Shown: in pieces, positions 9,175 to 17,586 of the stretch
Layout: each line of letters begins with the position of its first letter
Position numbering within the stretch: the stretch's first letter is position 1
Position numbers and translations under genes: made by a program
Assembly: GCA_964392385.1 (NCBI GenBank)
Contig: CAYMPR010000002.1
Location: forward strand, 15,759 to 79,758
Source of the DNA: MWEH01 sp964392385
Lineage (GTDB): Bacteria; Bacillota; Clostridia; Christensenellales; DTU072
DNA: 64,000 nucleotides
Direction of reading: 5' to 3'
Notes under the pieces: model-generated
Seen by the model: only the letters and a program-made list of their open reading frames with translations
Told to the model about the DNA's origin: nothing
Database searches by the model: none

Positions 9175-9504
9175 ATGGCAGTAAAACTAAGATTAACAAG
9201 AATTGGTGCAAAGAAAAAACCTTTTTATCGTATTGTTGCGATAGATTCAGGGAAAGCAAGAGATGCGAAGTATGTCGAACAGATAGGCACTTTTGATCCA
9301 ATTTCCAACCCTGCGGTTGTTGTAATTGACAAAGAAAAAGCGGCAAAATGGCTTTCTCAAGGTGCTCAACCTACCGAAACGGTCCGTTCTATATTTGTTA
9401 AAGAAGGTATCATCGAAGCTACTAGTAATACGAAAAAACCCGAATCTACAAAAGAAGAAGCTATTTCTGCTGCAGTAAAAGCAAAAAAAGCTGGTAAGGA
9501 GTAG
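9175..9504 (+). CDS. rpsP: 30S ribosomal protein S16
   Basis: A 109-residue S16, the small-subunit assembly protein that stabilises 16S rRNA in the body of the 30S. MAVKLRLTRIGAKKKPFYRIV is the canonical N-terminus (first 20 residues near-consensus). It has a lysine/alanine-rich C-terminal extension of about 25 residues beyond the usual core. A strong GGAGGT ribosome site precedes ATG 9175. It follows ffh by 22 bases and leads the classical rpsP-khpA-rimM-trmD group. Confidence 0.97.
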   Translation: MAVKLRLTRIGAKKKPFYRIVAIDSGKARDAKYVEQIGTFDPISNPAVVVIDKEKAAKWLSQGAQPTETVRSIFVKEGIIEATSNTKKPESTKEEAISAAVKAKKAGKE

Positions 9505-9507
9505 AAG

Positions 9508-9741
9508 ATGAGAGAATTAGTAGATTACCTAGTAGGTAGTATCCTCACAAAGGATGCATATGATATCGTTGAAGTTGAAGATGGCACTAATATTGAAATT
9601 AGAGTACAAGTAGACTCTGATAAGATAGGCAAAGTTATCGGAAAAGCAGGAAGAATTGCAAAGGCAATTAGGACAATTGTAAAAGCTTCTGCCCTTAATT
9701 CCGACAAACATTATGATGTAATTATTAGTGATAGAGAATGA
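9508..9741 (+). CDS. khpA: KH-domain RNA-binding protein KhpA (YlqC)
   Basis: A 77-residue single KH domain protein. The GxxG-type loop and the DKIGKVIGKAGRIAKAIR stretch at about 36-53 are diagnostic. KhpA binds RNA, often as a dimer with KhpB/Jag, and affects cell elongation and small-RNA regulation in streptococci. It sits between rpsP (3 bases) and rimM (4-base ATGA overlap), its conserved location. The KhpB partner is not in the window. Confidence 0.92.
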   Translation: MRELVDYLVGSILTKDAYDIVEVEDGTNIEIRVQVDSDKIGKVIGKAGRIAKAIRTIVKASALNSDKHYDVIISDRE

Positions 9742-10235
9742 CCTTATTATTAGTCGGATATGTTGTTAGGGCTCACGGTATTGCAGGCGAAATAAAAGTG
9801 AGTCCTTATACTGATACGCCAGAAGATTTTTGCAAAATTCCAAATTTTGTCATAAATGGAATAAAATATAATAATAAGACTTCTAGGATTATGCAAGATA
9901 ATGTTTTGCTTAAACTTGATGGCGTAACAAATAGAAATATGGCGGAGGAAATTAGGGGTGAAATATACGCGGAAAGACAATCCTTGCCTGCACTTAAAGG
10001 AAGGTATTATATCACTGATATAATTGGATTTGATATTTTTTGTGAAACTAAAAGGATGGGAGTTTTAAGCGAAGTTCTAAAAATCTCCAGTGTCGATACC
10101 TACGTAGTTAGTTGTGATAAAAACTCATTTAGTTTTCCCGCATTAATGAGCGTTATTGAAAAAATTGATATAGATTCGCGAAGAATTTATGTCAATGAGC
10201 TAGAATTAAATAAGGTAATTGTTTATGAAGTTTAG
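9738..10235 (+). CDS. rimM: Ribosome maturation factor RimM
   Basis: A 165-residue 16S rRNA processing factor that binds S19 and assists 30S head assembly. The N-terminal beta-barrel begins with GYVVRAHGIAGEIKV, the family hallmark. The PRC-barrel C-terminal domain starts around residue 90 with GRYYITDIIGFDIF. The start overlaps the khpA stop by 4 bases (ATGA). The C-terminal PRC-barrel is somewhat divergent but complete. Confidence 0.94.
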   Translation: MTLLLVGYVVRAHGIAGEIKVSPYTDTPEDFCKIPNFVINGIKYNNKTSRIMQDNVLLKLDGVTNRNMAEEIRGEIYAERQSLPALKGRYYITDIIGFDIFCETKRMGVLSEVLKISSVDTYVVSCDKNSFSFPALMSVIEKIDIDSRRIYVNELELNKVIVYEV

Positions 10236-10896
10236 CGTTTTAACACTACAACCAGAAATTTATTTATCTTTGAATTATAGCGTTTTAGGAAAGGCGCTCA
10301 ACAAAGGGATTTTTCAGTTGGATATTACAAATATAAGGGATTATTCAGAGGATAAACATAAAAAATGTGATGATTCCCCTTATGGCGGAGGTGCAGGGAT
10401 GTTAATGACGCCTCAACCAATTCATTCCGCTATTTGTTCGTTAGACCCAAACCATTTGGCATATAGGATATACCTTTCGCCTAAAGGTGAAAAATTAAAT
10501 CAAAATATTGTTAAGGAATTAAGTAAAAAAGATTGGCTTTTATTGTTAAATGGTAGCTTTGAAGGAATTGACGAACGAATTATTGATTTAGATATTGATA
10601 GAGAGATTTCTATAGGGGATTACATTTTAACCTCAGGCGATTATGCCTCATTAGTATTAATTAATGCGGTGTCAAGATATATACCTGGAGTACTTGGCTC
10701 AGAAGTATCGAATGGAGAAGAAAGTTTTTCAGAGCCACTCCTCGAGTATCCACAATATACGAGACCACAAGATTTTTTAGGTAAAATGGTTCCTGATGTA
10801 TTAATCAATGGTAATCATCAAGAAATTAAAGAATGGCGCAAAAAGAAAAGTATTGAGATTACTAAAATGAAACGTCCTGATTTGATGGGAGACTAA
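10225..10896 (+). CDS. trmD: tRNA (guanine-37-N1)-methyltransferase TrmD
   Basis: TrmD (223 residues) is a SPOUT methyltransferase that uses SAM to make m1G37 next to the anticodon and prevents +1 frameshifts. MKFSVLTLQPE is the typical N-terminus (usually LTLFPE), DDSPYGGGAGML is the substrate/SAM motif near 51-62, and the trefoil knot includes ISIGDYILTSGD. An upstream in-frame TTG at 10219 exists, but ATG 10225 fits the family. It overlaps the end of rimM by 11 bases. Confidence 0.96.
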   Translation: MKFSVLTLQPEIYLSLNYSVLGKALNKGIFQLDITNIRDYSEDKHKKCDDSPYGGGAGMLMTPQPIHSAICSLDPNHLAYRIYLSPKGEKLNQNIVKELSKKDWLLLLNGSFEGIDERIIDLDIDREISIGDYILTSGDYASLVLINAVSRYIPGVLGSEVSNGEESFSEPLLEYPQYTRPQDFLGKMVPDVLINGNHQEIKEWRKKKSIEITKMKRPDLMGD

Positions 10897-11757
10897 ATGT
10901 ATATTCACTGGTTCCCTGGGCATATGACAAGAGCTTACCGAATTATGGAGAAAAGCATCTCCCTAGTCGATAGTGTTGTTTACGTATTAGATGCTAGGGC
11001 GCCATTATCTTGTATAAATTTGAAATTTGATAGTTTAATTAAGAACAAACCAGTTCTTTATGTTTTAAACAAAGCAGATTTAATTCCCGCAGATCTGGCT
11101 ATAAAGTGGGAGAAGTATTTTAAAGATACTAATAATGATTGCATATCACTAAATAGTATTAACTCGAATTCAAGTAGTGTAATAAAAAACGAGCTTCAAA
11201 AAATCCATTTTAATTTAGTATCAAGATATTCTAATAAGGATGTTAGAAGAACACCCAGAACGATAGTTATTGGTGTGCCTAATTCTGGGAAGTCAACCTT
11301 GATAAACAATTTTATTGGCAAAAAGAAAGCTGAGACTGCAAATAAGCCGGGTGTAACTCGGGGTATACAATGGGTCAGAGTAGATGAAAATATAGATTTG
11401 ATGGATAGTCCTGGTGTCCTATATCCTGATTTTACAGACCAAAGCAAAGCATTCAAGCTTGCCTCTATAGGTAGCATTCGAGAAGAAAGGTTTGATTCAT
11501 ATGAACTTGCAACCTTATTGTTTTTTGAATTAGCAAAAAGAAATCGCAAAGAGTTAGCCTCTAGGTTTAATGATGATGATTTATTCGCTTCAAAAGATCC
11601 TATAGAAATAATTGCACGCATAAGGGGTTACTTACTGAAAGGTGGAGAACTTGACACGGAAAGAGCGGCTTCAGCTTTTATTAATGAGTTTAGAAAAGGC
11701 TTACTTGGAAAAGTTTGTCTTGATGATATCCCCCAAACTAATACTAAGACTCAATAA
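10897..11757 (+). CDS. rbgA: Ribosome biogenesis GTPase RbgA (YlqF)
   Basis: A 286-residue circularly permuted GTPase required for late 50S assembly (L16 and L27/L33 incorporation in Bacillus). MYIHWFPGHMTRA is the diagnostic N-terminus. G motifs appear in permuted order: NKADL near 48-52 (G4), then GVPNSGKST near 126-134 (G1), then DSPG (G3). A C-terminal RNA-binding helical domain follows from about 190. It begins directly after the trmD TAA (TAAATG). In Bacillus, rplS lies between trmD and this gene; here rplS has moved downstream of rnhB. Confidence 0.95.
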   Translation: MYIHWFPGHMTRAYRIMEKSISLVDSVVYVLDARAPLSCINLKFDSLIKNKPVLYVLNKADLIPADLAIKWEKYFKDTNNDCISLNSINSNSSSVIKNELQKIHFNLVSRYSNKDVRRTPRTIVIGVPNSGKSTLINNFIGKKKAETANKPGVTRGIQWVRVDENIDLMDSPGVLYPDFTDQSKAFKLASIGSIREERFDSYELATLLFFELAKRNRKELASRFNDDDLFASKDPIEIIARIRGYLLKGGELDTERAASAFINEFRKGLLGKVCLDDIPQTNTKTQ

Positions 11758-11760
11758 TTA

Positions 11761-11800
11761 AATAATCTTTAAGTGATTCACTCGTTTTGATTATTTTATA
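11761..11800 (+). terminator. Possible weak terminator after rbgA
   Basis: AATAATC (11761-11767) can pair with GATTATT (11789-11795) enclosing an inner AGTGA/TCACT hairpin, followed by TTATA. It is AT-rich and the U-tract is poor, so termination efficiency is doubtful. Confidence 0.3.
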
Positions 11801-11832
11801 AAAATAGAAAGAAAATACGTTTGTGGTGAAGA

Positions 11833-12438
11833 TTGAATACACTTTATAATTTTGAAGTTAACATAATGCGAGACAGAAAAATTAAGCTGATTTGTGGCAT
11901 AGATGAAGTGGGCAGAGGACCTTTAGCTGGACCAGTTTATGCTTGTGCTTGTATCCCTTCTTACGATGAGTTAATTGAAGGAATAAATGACAGCAAGAAA
12001 GTTAGTTCCAAGAAGAGGGAGATTTTGTATGACTCTTTGGTTAACTCGGTAATATGCTATAAAACGATATCTATATCGCCTCAGGAAATAGATACAATTA
12101 ATATTTTAAACGCCACCAAAACTGCAATGAATTTAGCTTTAGAATATATGTTCCCTTTGCCTGAATTAGTCTTAGTTGATGCGGTATCACTTAATACAAG
12201 GCTAAATTGTGAATCAATTATTAAAGGCGATGCAAAGTGTTACTCAATTGCCTGTGCATCAATAATTGCAAAAGTAGAGAGAGATAGATTAATGGAAAAA
12301 TATGCAAATATTTACCCAGAATATGGTTTTGAGGATAATAAGGGTTATGGTACGGCTCACCACATAGAAATGTTAAAAAAATATGGTCCTTGTGAAATCC
12401 ATAGGAAATCATTTATTCAGAATTTTATTAATTGCTAA
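11833..12438 (+). CDS. rnhB: Ribonuclease HII
   Basis: RNase HII (201 residues) nicks 5' of ribonucleotides in DNA and degrades RNA in RNA:DNA hybrids. Catalytic acidic residues are in CGIDEVGRGPLAGPV near 28-42 (D and E), DSKK, LVDAVSL and ECD-type downstream motifs. Two starts are possible: TTG 11833 and ATG 11866. I prefer TTG because clostridial homologues share the short LYxFE stretch encoded only by the longer form, and a GGTGAAG sequence sits in front of it. The ATG has no convincing ribosome site. Confidence 0.93.
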   Translation: MNTLYNFEVNIMRDRKIKLICGIDEVGRGPLAGPVYACACIPSYDELIEGINDSKKVSSKKREILYDSLVNSVICYKTISISPQEIDTINILNATKTAMNLALEYMFPLPELVLVDAVSLNTRLNCESIIKGDAKCYSIACASIIAKVERDRLMEKYANIYPEYGFEDNKGYGTAHHIEMLKKYGPCEIHRKSFIQNFINC

Positions 12439-12535
12439 TAAATTTTATTAACAACACATTTTTTCTTTTTCACAGAGAGAAACGAAGACACAACAATATA
12501 ATTATATTTATTTATATATATATATAGTAAAACGC

Positions 12536-12622
12536 TTGATAATAAAAAATCAATTTGATAGTATATATAAGGTTTTGTAACGGACCTATACGAGAAAAAA
12601 TCCAAGACTCGCACGTACGTTA
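12536..12622 (+). promoter_or_regulatory. Promoter region and structured leader of rplS (candidate L19 leader)
   Basis: The 204-base rnhB-rplS gap is AT-rich up to a TTGATA (12536) and a run of TATATA (12562-12569); spacing is not ideal. It then carries an RNA-like structure: TAACG (12578-12582) pairs with CGTTA (12618-12622), and inside it CGAG (12591-12594) pairs with CTCG (12608-12611). An autoregulatory L19 leader is known upstream of rplS in low-GC Gram-positives. Position and two nested stems suggest this is such a leader, but I could not compare it to the covariance model. Confidence 0.5.
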
Positions 12623-12642
12623 TTAATTTTTTGGAGGTAACC

Positions 12643-12990
12643 ATGAATATCATAGATTCAATTGAAAGAGAAGGTTTAAGGACAGATCTTCCAGAGTTCA
12701 AAGTTGGTGACACTATTAAAGTAATGGTGAAAATTGTTGAAGGAACTCGTGAAAGATTACAAGCATTTGAAGGTACAGTTATTTCAAGAAGAAATGGGAG
12801 CATTAGAGAGACATTTACTGTGCGTAGAATTGCGCAAGGTACTGGTGTGGAAAGAACATTCCCACTCCACAGTCCTAAAATAGCAAGCATTATAATAACA
12901 AAACCTGGAAAAGTAAGAAGAGCAAAATTATACTACCTTCGCGAAAGGACAGGTAAGGCTGCAAGAGTTAAGGCGGAAGATCGCTATTAA
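12643..12990 (+). CDS. rplS: 50S ribosomal protein L19
   Basis: L19 (115 residues) lies at the 30S/50S interface. Diagnostic segments are FKVGDTIKVMVKIVEG near 18-33 and RVERTFPLHSP-type sequence (GVERTFPLHSPKI) near 68-80, with the basic C-terminus RGKAARVKE-like. ATG 12643 with GGAGGT at 12633-12638 is the start. Its usual place is between trmD and rbgA; here it is the last gene of the cluster and has its own leader. Confidence 0.97.
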   Translation: MNIIDSIEREGLRTDLPEFKVGDTIKVMVKIVEGTRERLQAFEGTVISRRNGSIRETFTVRRIAQGTGVERTFPLHSPKIASIIITKPGKVRRAKLYYLRERTGKAARVKAEDRY

Positions 12991-13000
12991 GTTCAATTAT

Positions 13001-13030
13001 CACGGCGGAGAAATTCGCCGTGAATTATAT
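13001..13030 (+). terminator. GC-rich hairpin after rplS
   Basis: CACGGCG (13001-13007) pairs with CGCCGTG (13016-13022) across an eight-base loop. The stem is strong for this AT-rich genome, but the following sequence is AATTATATT without a proper U-tract. Termination after rplS is the simplest reading. Confidence 0.5.
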
Positions 13031-13054
13031 TAAATAATGATTTTAGGTATAAAA

Positions 13055-15409
13055 ATGCATAAAAATATTATAAAGTTTTTTGTTTTAGCTATTACAATTG
13101 TTTCCATATTCGTTATTTCATTTTCATTGATTGGATGCAATACTGCTAATAATTATGATACTCAAATTCTTGTTGGATCTTCAAATGAGTCCAGCATGTT
13201 TAATTATTCAACCATTACTGACATGCAAGAACAGTGGGACCTAAATCCTGGTGGTGGGAGTAATTCTACAGTTTTTTCTACAGGGCCTAATGGACTTAAC
13301 ATCAATACCACAGTCAGTGGTTATGCCTTAGCAAGTCAAAGGATAATGTTAAAGTCTTTTTCCTATTACAAAATAGAATATGATTATTCAATAACTCAAA
13401 TGACTAATTTTAATGAGGAAAGCGATTATCATCCTGGATTATTTGTAGGTTTTCTCGAAGACCCATTATTCAACGTAATCGGTGATAAGAAAGCACAAGA
13501 AACATCTATAATACAAAATGGGCATCGAGTATTTTATTTTCACACAGGTGGTACAAGAGAGTATAATCTCTCAATTAATGTTGGCAATGAAGATTATCCA
13601 GTAAAAGGAATTGCCACAATTAAGTCTATTTTGCTAACACGCGTCACTCCCACTGTTGCAATAGACTCTTCTGAAAACTCATTACTTCTAGAACTTAGAC
13701 CATCCGTATTTGGTCAAACAAATCAAAGTAACTCACTTTTTGTAATTTTGGGTGGGATAGGCACCTTGCTAATTGCATATTTTGCTTATATTCTTCGTTC
13801 TAGAGACATGTCTTATGAACAAGGGTTGAATCTTAGTAAAAATAAATTTTATGATAAGATAAAAAATTCAAAATATTTAGGAATATTGATTACTCTTTCA
13901 ATTGCATTTTTAGTTAGAATATCGGTTATGTTGATTGAAACATTAATAGCATCTGGAAGTAGAATTTCCGAAACATATTTTGGATATTATTTAGAAAACC
14001 TTTCTGCGCAGGGTACGTGGATAGCTAAATATGGCACGCCTTATTTTTATAAATACAATGCTACTTCAGCTTTTTTACCTATTCCATTGTATTTTAGTGC
14101 ATTAAGTGGATTAATTGGGCAAGGTTTATCTTATATCTCAGGTTTTGATGGTAATATGGTTGGACTTGCAGTTGTCGCTACAAATAAAATGTTTTCAATT
14201 ATTGCTGATCTAGTTTCCGTTGTTTTTATTTATAAGATAATAGAGAAGAATCAGGGGAAAACAGCAGCTACAATAATGGCTAGTTTATATTCACTTATGC
14301 CAATAATATTTGCGCTATCTTCCGCTTGGGGTGCAATAGAGAGTTTAGCATCTATGTTTATAATTATTTCTTTTTACTATATTTTAAACAGAAACTACAT
14401 AGCCATGGCTTCATTTTTCTTCTTAGCTTGCGTAACTTCTGCTTTCGCGATATATTTATCTCCAGCGGTTTTATTTTACACCTTCTTTTTAATTGTTGAT
14501 GCATTAAAGAAAAAGAAGTATAAAGATGTTATTGCACCAATAATAGGAATTGTTGCAGGATTTGTTTTGTTTTACTTAATTACATTACCATTTACTATTA
14601 TTGATATCAAAAACGGCGATACATTTATTGCTTTTGATAGGATTTTAGCCGTTATAAAAGGTGGAGATTTTTATTCTCTTAATTCATTTAACTTCCAAGG
14701 ACTATTGAAAAACAATTTTGTTTCTATCACGACTCAATCTAAAGTAGTTGATATTATATTCATACTTTTCATTCTTTTAGTGTTTGCATTTGTATATTTT
14801 AAGACTAGGAATAGACTTAACCTTACTTTAATTGGTGCAGGTACACTTATAACATTGTGGACATTCTCAAACAACATGAGACCTGAATTATTAACCTTAG
14901 CCTTACCACTGCTGTTTATTGTTACGATATTATTGAAGGAAATTAGATTGTATATCGCGTTTGCATTATATTCTGCTTTTACTTTTGTAAACAACGCATA
15001 TTTATATCTTGTTGCTGGATATGATACGAAAGGAGTTGTGGAAATTTCTTATGAAAATAACGCGATAATTTATGTATTCGGGGCAATATCATTACTTTTA
15101 GTTATATACGTTATTATTATAGGATATGATGTTATCGTGAATAAAAAAGTTGTCATTCAAAAACCTATTAAGGTTACTTATTTTTCTTATGCTAGTCGTA
15201 TTTCGAAAAATGTTTTTGTGGGTTTGTCGAATGTCGCAATTATTTCTAGTGCTTGGCTTAAGGAGTTTTTCCTTGCACTTAAACAAGATATTAAAGATAA
15301 TAAGCAAAAAAGGATTGATAAAGCTCAAGAGAGAAAACAATTAAATAATATTGAACAACAGGATGAAGAGCAAGTCGATCCAAATGATTCAAATGATATA
15401 AAAGAATAA
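13055..15409 (+). CDS. Large membrane protein, probable GT-C type glycosyltransferase with extracytoplasmic N-terminal domain
   Basis: Not assignable to a named gene. From ATG 13055 (AGG 7 bases upstream; an in-frame ATG at 13037 lacks a ribosome site) it is 784 residues. Parts in order: a hydrophobic signal segment ending in lipobox LIGC (Cys28); about 200 polar residues rich in Ser/Asn/Tyr/Gly that look like a beta-sandwich outside the cell; then from about 230 at least ten hydrophobic segments; and finally a charged Lys/Gln/Glu-rich tail of about 70 residues. SAWGAIESLASMF near 420-435 resembles the WGxxDxx loop of PMT/Gpi18-like mannosyltransferases. A lipid-linked-sugar glycosyltransferase for envelope polymers is an inference. 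It stands alone between rplS and topA with hairpins on both sides. Confidence 0.6.
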   Translation: MHKNIIKFFVLAITIVSIFVISFSLIGCNTANNYDTQILVGSSNESSMFNYSTITDMQEQWDLNPGGGSNSTVFSTGPNGLNINTTVSGYALASQRIMLKSFSYYKIEYDYSITQMTNFNEESDYHPGLFVGFLEDPLFNVIGDKKAQETSIIQNGHRVFYFHTGGTREYNLSINVGNEDYPVKGIATIKSILLTRVTPTVAIDSSENSLLLELRPSVFGQTNQSNSLFVILGGIGTLLIAYFAYILRSRDMSYEQGLNLSKNKFYDKIKNSKYLGILITLSIAFLVRISVMLIETLIASGSRISETYFGYYLENLSAQGTWIAKYGTPYFYKYNATSAFLPIPLYFSALSGLIGQGLSYISGFDGNMVGLAVVATNKMFSIIADLVSVVFIYKIIEKNQGKTAATIMASLYSLMPIIFALSSAWGAIESLASMFIIISFYYILNRNYIAMASFFFLACVTSAFAIYLSPAVLFYTFFLIVDALKKKKYKDVIAPIIGIVAGFVLFYLITLPFTIIDIKNGDTFIAFDRILAVIKGGDFYSLNSFNFQGLLKNNFVSITTQSKVVDIIFILFILLVFAFVYFKTRNRLNLTLIGAGTLITLWTFSNNMRPELLTLALPLLFIVTILLKEIRLYIAFALYSAFTFVNNAYLYLVAGYDTKGVVEISYENNAIIYVFGAISLLLVIYVIIIGYDVIVNKKVVIQKPIKVTYFSYASRISKNVFVGLSNVAIISSAWLKEFFLALKQDIKDNKQKRIDKAQERKQLNNIEQQDEEQVDPNDSNDIKE

Positions 15410-15423
15410 GATTAAATATATTT

Positions 15424-15447
15424 TTGACAGAGCCCAAAGGCTCTGTT
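15424..15447 (+). terminator. Strong hairpin between the membrane protein gene and topA
   Basis: ACAGAGCC (15427-15434) pairs with GGCTCTGT (15439-15446) around CAAA, and the flanking TTG/CAA can extend it with a one-base bulge. There is no U-tract on either strand. It begins 15 bases after the upstream stop and ends 30 bases before topA, so it may end transcription, protect an mRNA end, or act in the topA leader. Confidence 0.45.
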
Positions 15448-15477
15448 CAAGCATTACAAGATAATATTGGAGAAATG

Positions 15478-17586
15478 ATGAAGTTAGTAATAGTAGAGTC
15501 ACCCTCAAAGACGAAAACGATACAAAAATACTTAGGACCTGATTTTAAAGTTATGGCATCGGTAGGGCATATTTGCGATTTACCCAAAAACACTTTAGGT
15601 ATAGATGTTAATAATCATTTTGAGCCTCTATACGTTGTATCAGATCCTCAGAAAAATAAAATTATTAATGACTTAAAAGCAGCTGTTAAAAAAAGCGAAA
15701 TGGTATTTCTAGCTACAGACCCTGATAGGGAGGGTGAAGCTATAAGTTGGCATATTTCTAATGCATTAAATTTAGAAGCGCAAAAAAACAGGATTGAGTT
15801 TAATGAGATAACATATAAAGCCGTACATAAAGCAATCGAAAACCCAAGATCTTTAAACATGAACCTTGTAGATGCACAACAAGCAAGAAGGGTAATTGAT
15901 AGACTCGTAGGATATAAAGTTAGTCCAGTTTTATCGAGTAAAATTAAAACAGGATTATCTGGCGGAAGAGTTCAGTCCTCCGCGCTTAAAATGGTCGTTG
16001 ATAGGGAAAGAGAAATCTTGGCTTTTAACCCTCAAGAATATTGGACTGTCACAGCAGTCGTTTCTGTAAAAGATAAACAAGAAGTTAAGGCTTTATTAAG
16101 CGAGAAAAATAAAAAGAAAATTAAACTTATAAATAAAGAAGACACAGATTTAGTCCTAAAAGATTTAAATACTGCTAATTGGTATGTTGATTCGATAAAA
16201 AAATCCCCATCAATATCAAAACCGCAAGCTCCTTTTACAACAAGTACTCTCCAACAAGATGCCTCTTTAAAACTTGGCTATTCTGCTCCATTAGTTATGC
16301 AAATTGCACAAAGTTTATATGAGGGTGTTGAGCTCCCTGATGAAGGGCATACTGCTCTAATTACATATATTAGAACGGATAGTGTAAGGATTTCTTCAGA
16401 AATGCAAAGAGCTGCTAGTGATTTTATTAAACTACATTATGGAAATGATTTTGTCCCATTAAAACCCAACTTTTATATTACAAAAGCAAAAAATGCTCAA
16501 GATGCTCATGAAGCAATTCGCCCGGTTTCCTTAGAAATGACTCCTGAGAGTTTAAAGGGAAAGATAGCTCTAAATAAATATAAATTATATAAATTAATCT
16601 ATGAAAGATTTTTAGCTAGTCAAATGACTGAAGCTGTTTATGACACCTCAACAGTTAGTATTGGTGCAACGACAAACGCAAAAGATACATATATATTTAA
16701 AGCTTTTGGTAAAACACTTGTAAAGAAAGGCTTTACCATTATTTATGATTTATATAAAAACGAAGATGAAGAAGATATAACTGCAGATAATATGCCCGTA
16801 TTTGAGGAAGGGAAAGCTTTAAATGTCAACAAAGTGATACCAGAGCAAAAATTTACAAAACCTCTTCCAAGATATAGCGAAGCATCCTTAATTAAAGGAA
16901 TGGAAGAAAACGGTATTGGAAGACCTTCGACATATGCAACAGTTATGTCTGTTTTAGTAAAAAGAGAATATGTGGTTAAAGAAAAGAAATCCTTAACTCC
17001 TACTGTTTTAGGCACAAGGGTTACTGAATATATGGAGCAGTTTTTCCCCGACATAGTCGATTTGAAGTTTACTGCTAATATGGAGGAATCACTTGATACT
17101 GTTGAAAATGGCACTAAATGGCAAACAATAATTGAAGGATTCTATCCAAAATTTGCGGGTGATGTCGAATATGCCCAAAAAGCTTCTTCTAAGGTTATCT
17201 TACCTGTGGAAGAAAGTGATGTTATTTGTGATAAATGTGGGGCTAAAATGGTAGTTAAAGAAGGCAGATATGGCAAATTTCTTGCCTGCCCCAATTATCC
17301 TAAGTGCAAAAATATTAAAAATTTATCCGAAATAGTTTCTGTATGTCCATCATGTTCTGGTAATGTGATAAAAAGGCATACCAAAACAGGTAAATTGTTT
17401 TATGGGTGCGACAATTATCCGAAATGTAAATTTATGTCTTGGGATTTACCTGCTCCAATTCTATGCCCTAAATGTTCTTCGGTAATGAAAATCGTAAAAA
17501 CAAATGGTAACACTCAATATGCATGTACAAGCAATACATGTAACAATCTAATCGACGTAGTAGGCACTGGAGATGATGAGGATTAA
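15478..17586 (+). CDS. topA: DNA topoisomerase I
   Basis: TopA (702 residues) relaxes negative supercoils by transient single-strand cleavage. It begins MKLVIVESPSKTKTIQKYLG (Toprim domain, to about residue 115, with the DPDREGEAIS motif). The active-site Tyr is Y297 in TYIRTDS. There are three C-terminal zinc-finger-like segments (CDKC...CPNYPKC; CPSC...CDNYPKC; CPKC...CTSNTC). The frame is open upstream, but GGAG at 15469-15472 places the start at ATG 15475 or 15478; the family begins at the second. The end overlaps trmFO. Confidence 0.96.
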   Translation: MKLVIVESPSKTKTIQKYLGPDFKVMASVGHICDLPKNTLGIDVNNHFEPLYVVSDPQKNKIINDLKAAVKKSEMVFLATDPDREGEAISWHISNALNLEAQKNRIEFNEITYKAVHKAIENPRSLNMNLVDAQQARRVIDRLVGYKVSPVLSSKIKTGLSGGRVQSSALKMVVDREREILAFNPQEYWTVTAVVSVKDKQEVKALLSEKNKKKIKLINKEDTDLVLKDLNTANWYVDSIKKSPSISKPQAPFTTSTLQQDASLKLGYSAPLVMQIAQSLYEGVELPDEGHTALITYIRTDSVRISSEMQRAASDFIKLHYGNDFVPLKPNFYITKAKNAQDAHEAIRPVSLEMTPESLKGKIALNKYKLYKLIYERFLASQMTEAVYDTSTVSIGATTNAKDTYIFKAFGKTLVKKGFTIIYDLYKNEDEEDITADNMPVFEEGKALNVNKVIPEQKFTKPLPRYSEASLIKGMEENGIGRPSTYATVMSVLVKREYVVKEKKSLTPTVLGTRVTEYMEQFFPDIVDLKFTANMEESLDTVENGTKWQTIIEGFYPKFAGDVEYAQKASSKVILPVEESDVICDKCGAKMVVKEGRYGKFLACPNYPKCKNIKNLSEIVSVCPSCSGNVIKRHTKTGKLFYGCDNYPKCKFMSWDLPAPILCPKCSSVMKIVKTNGNTQYACTSNTCNNLIDVVGTGDDED

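Noticed and set aside
12435..12890. 151-codon minus-strand frame across the rplS leader and gene
   Set aside because: The part over rplS is a shadow and the part over the leader is AT-rich noise; rplS is certain on the plus strand.
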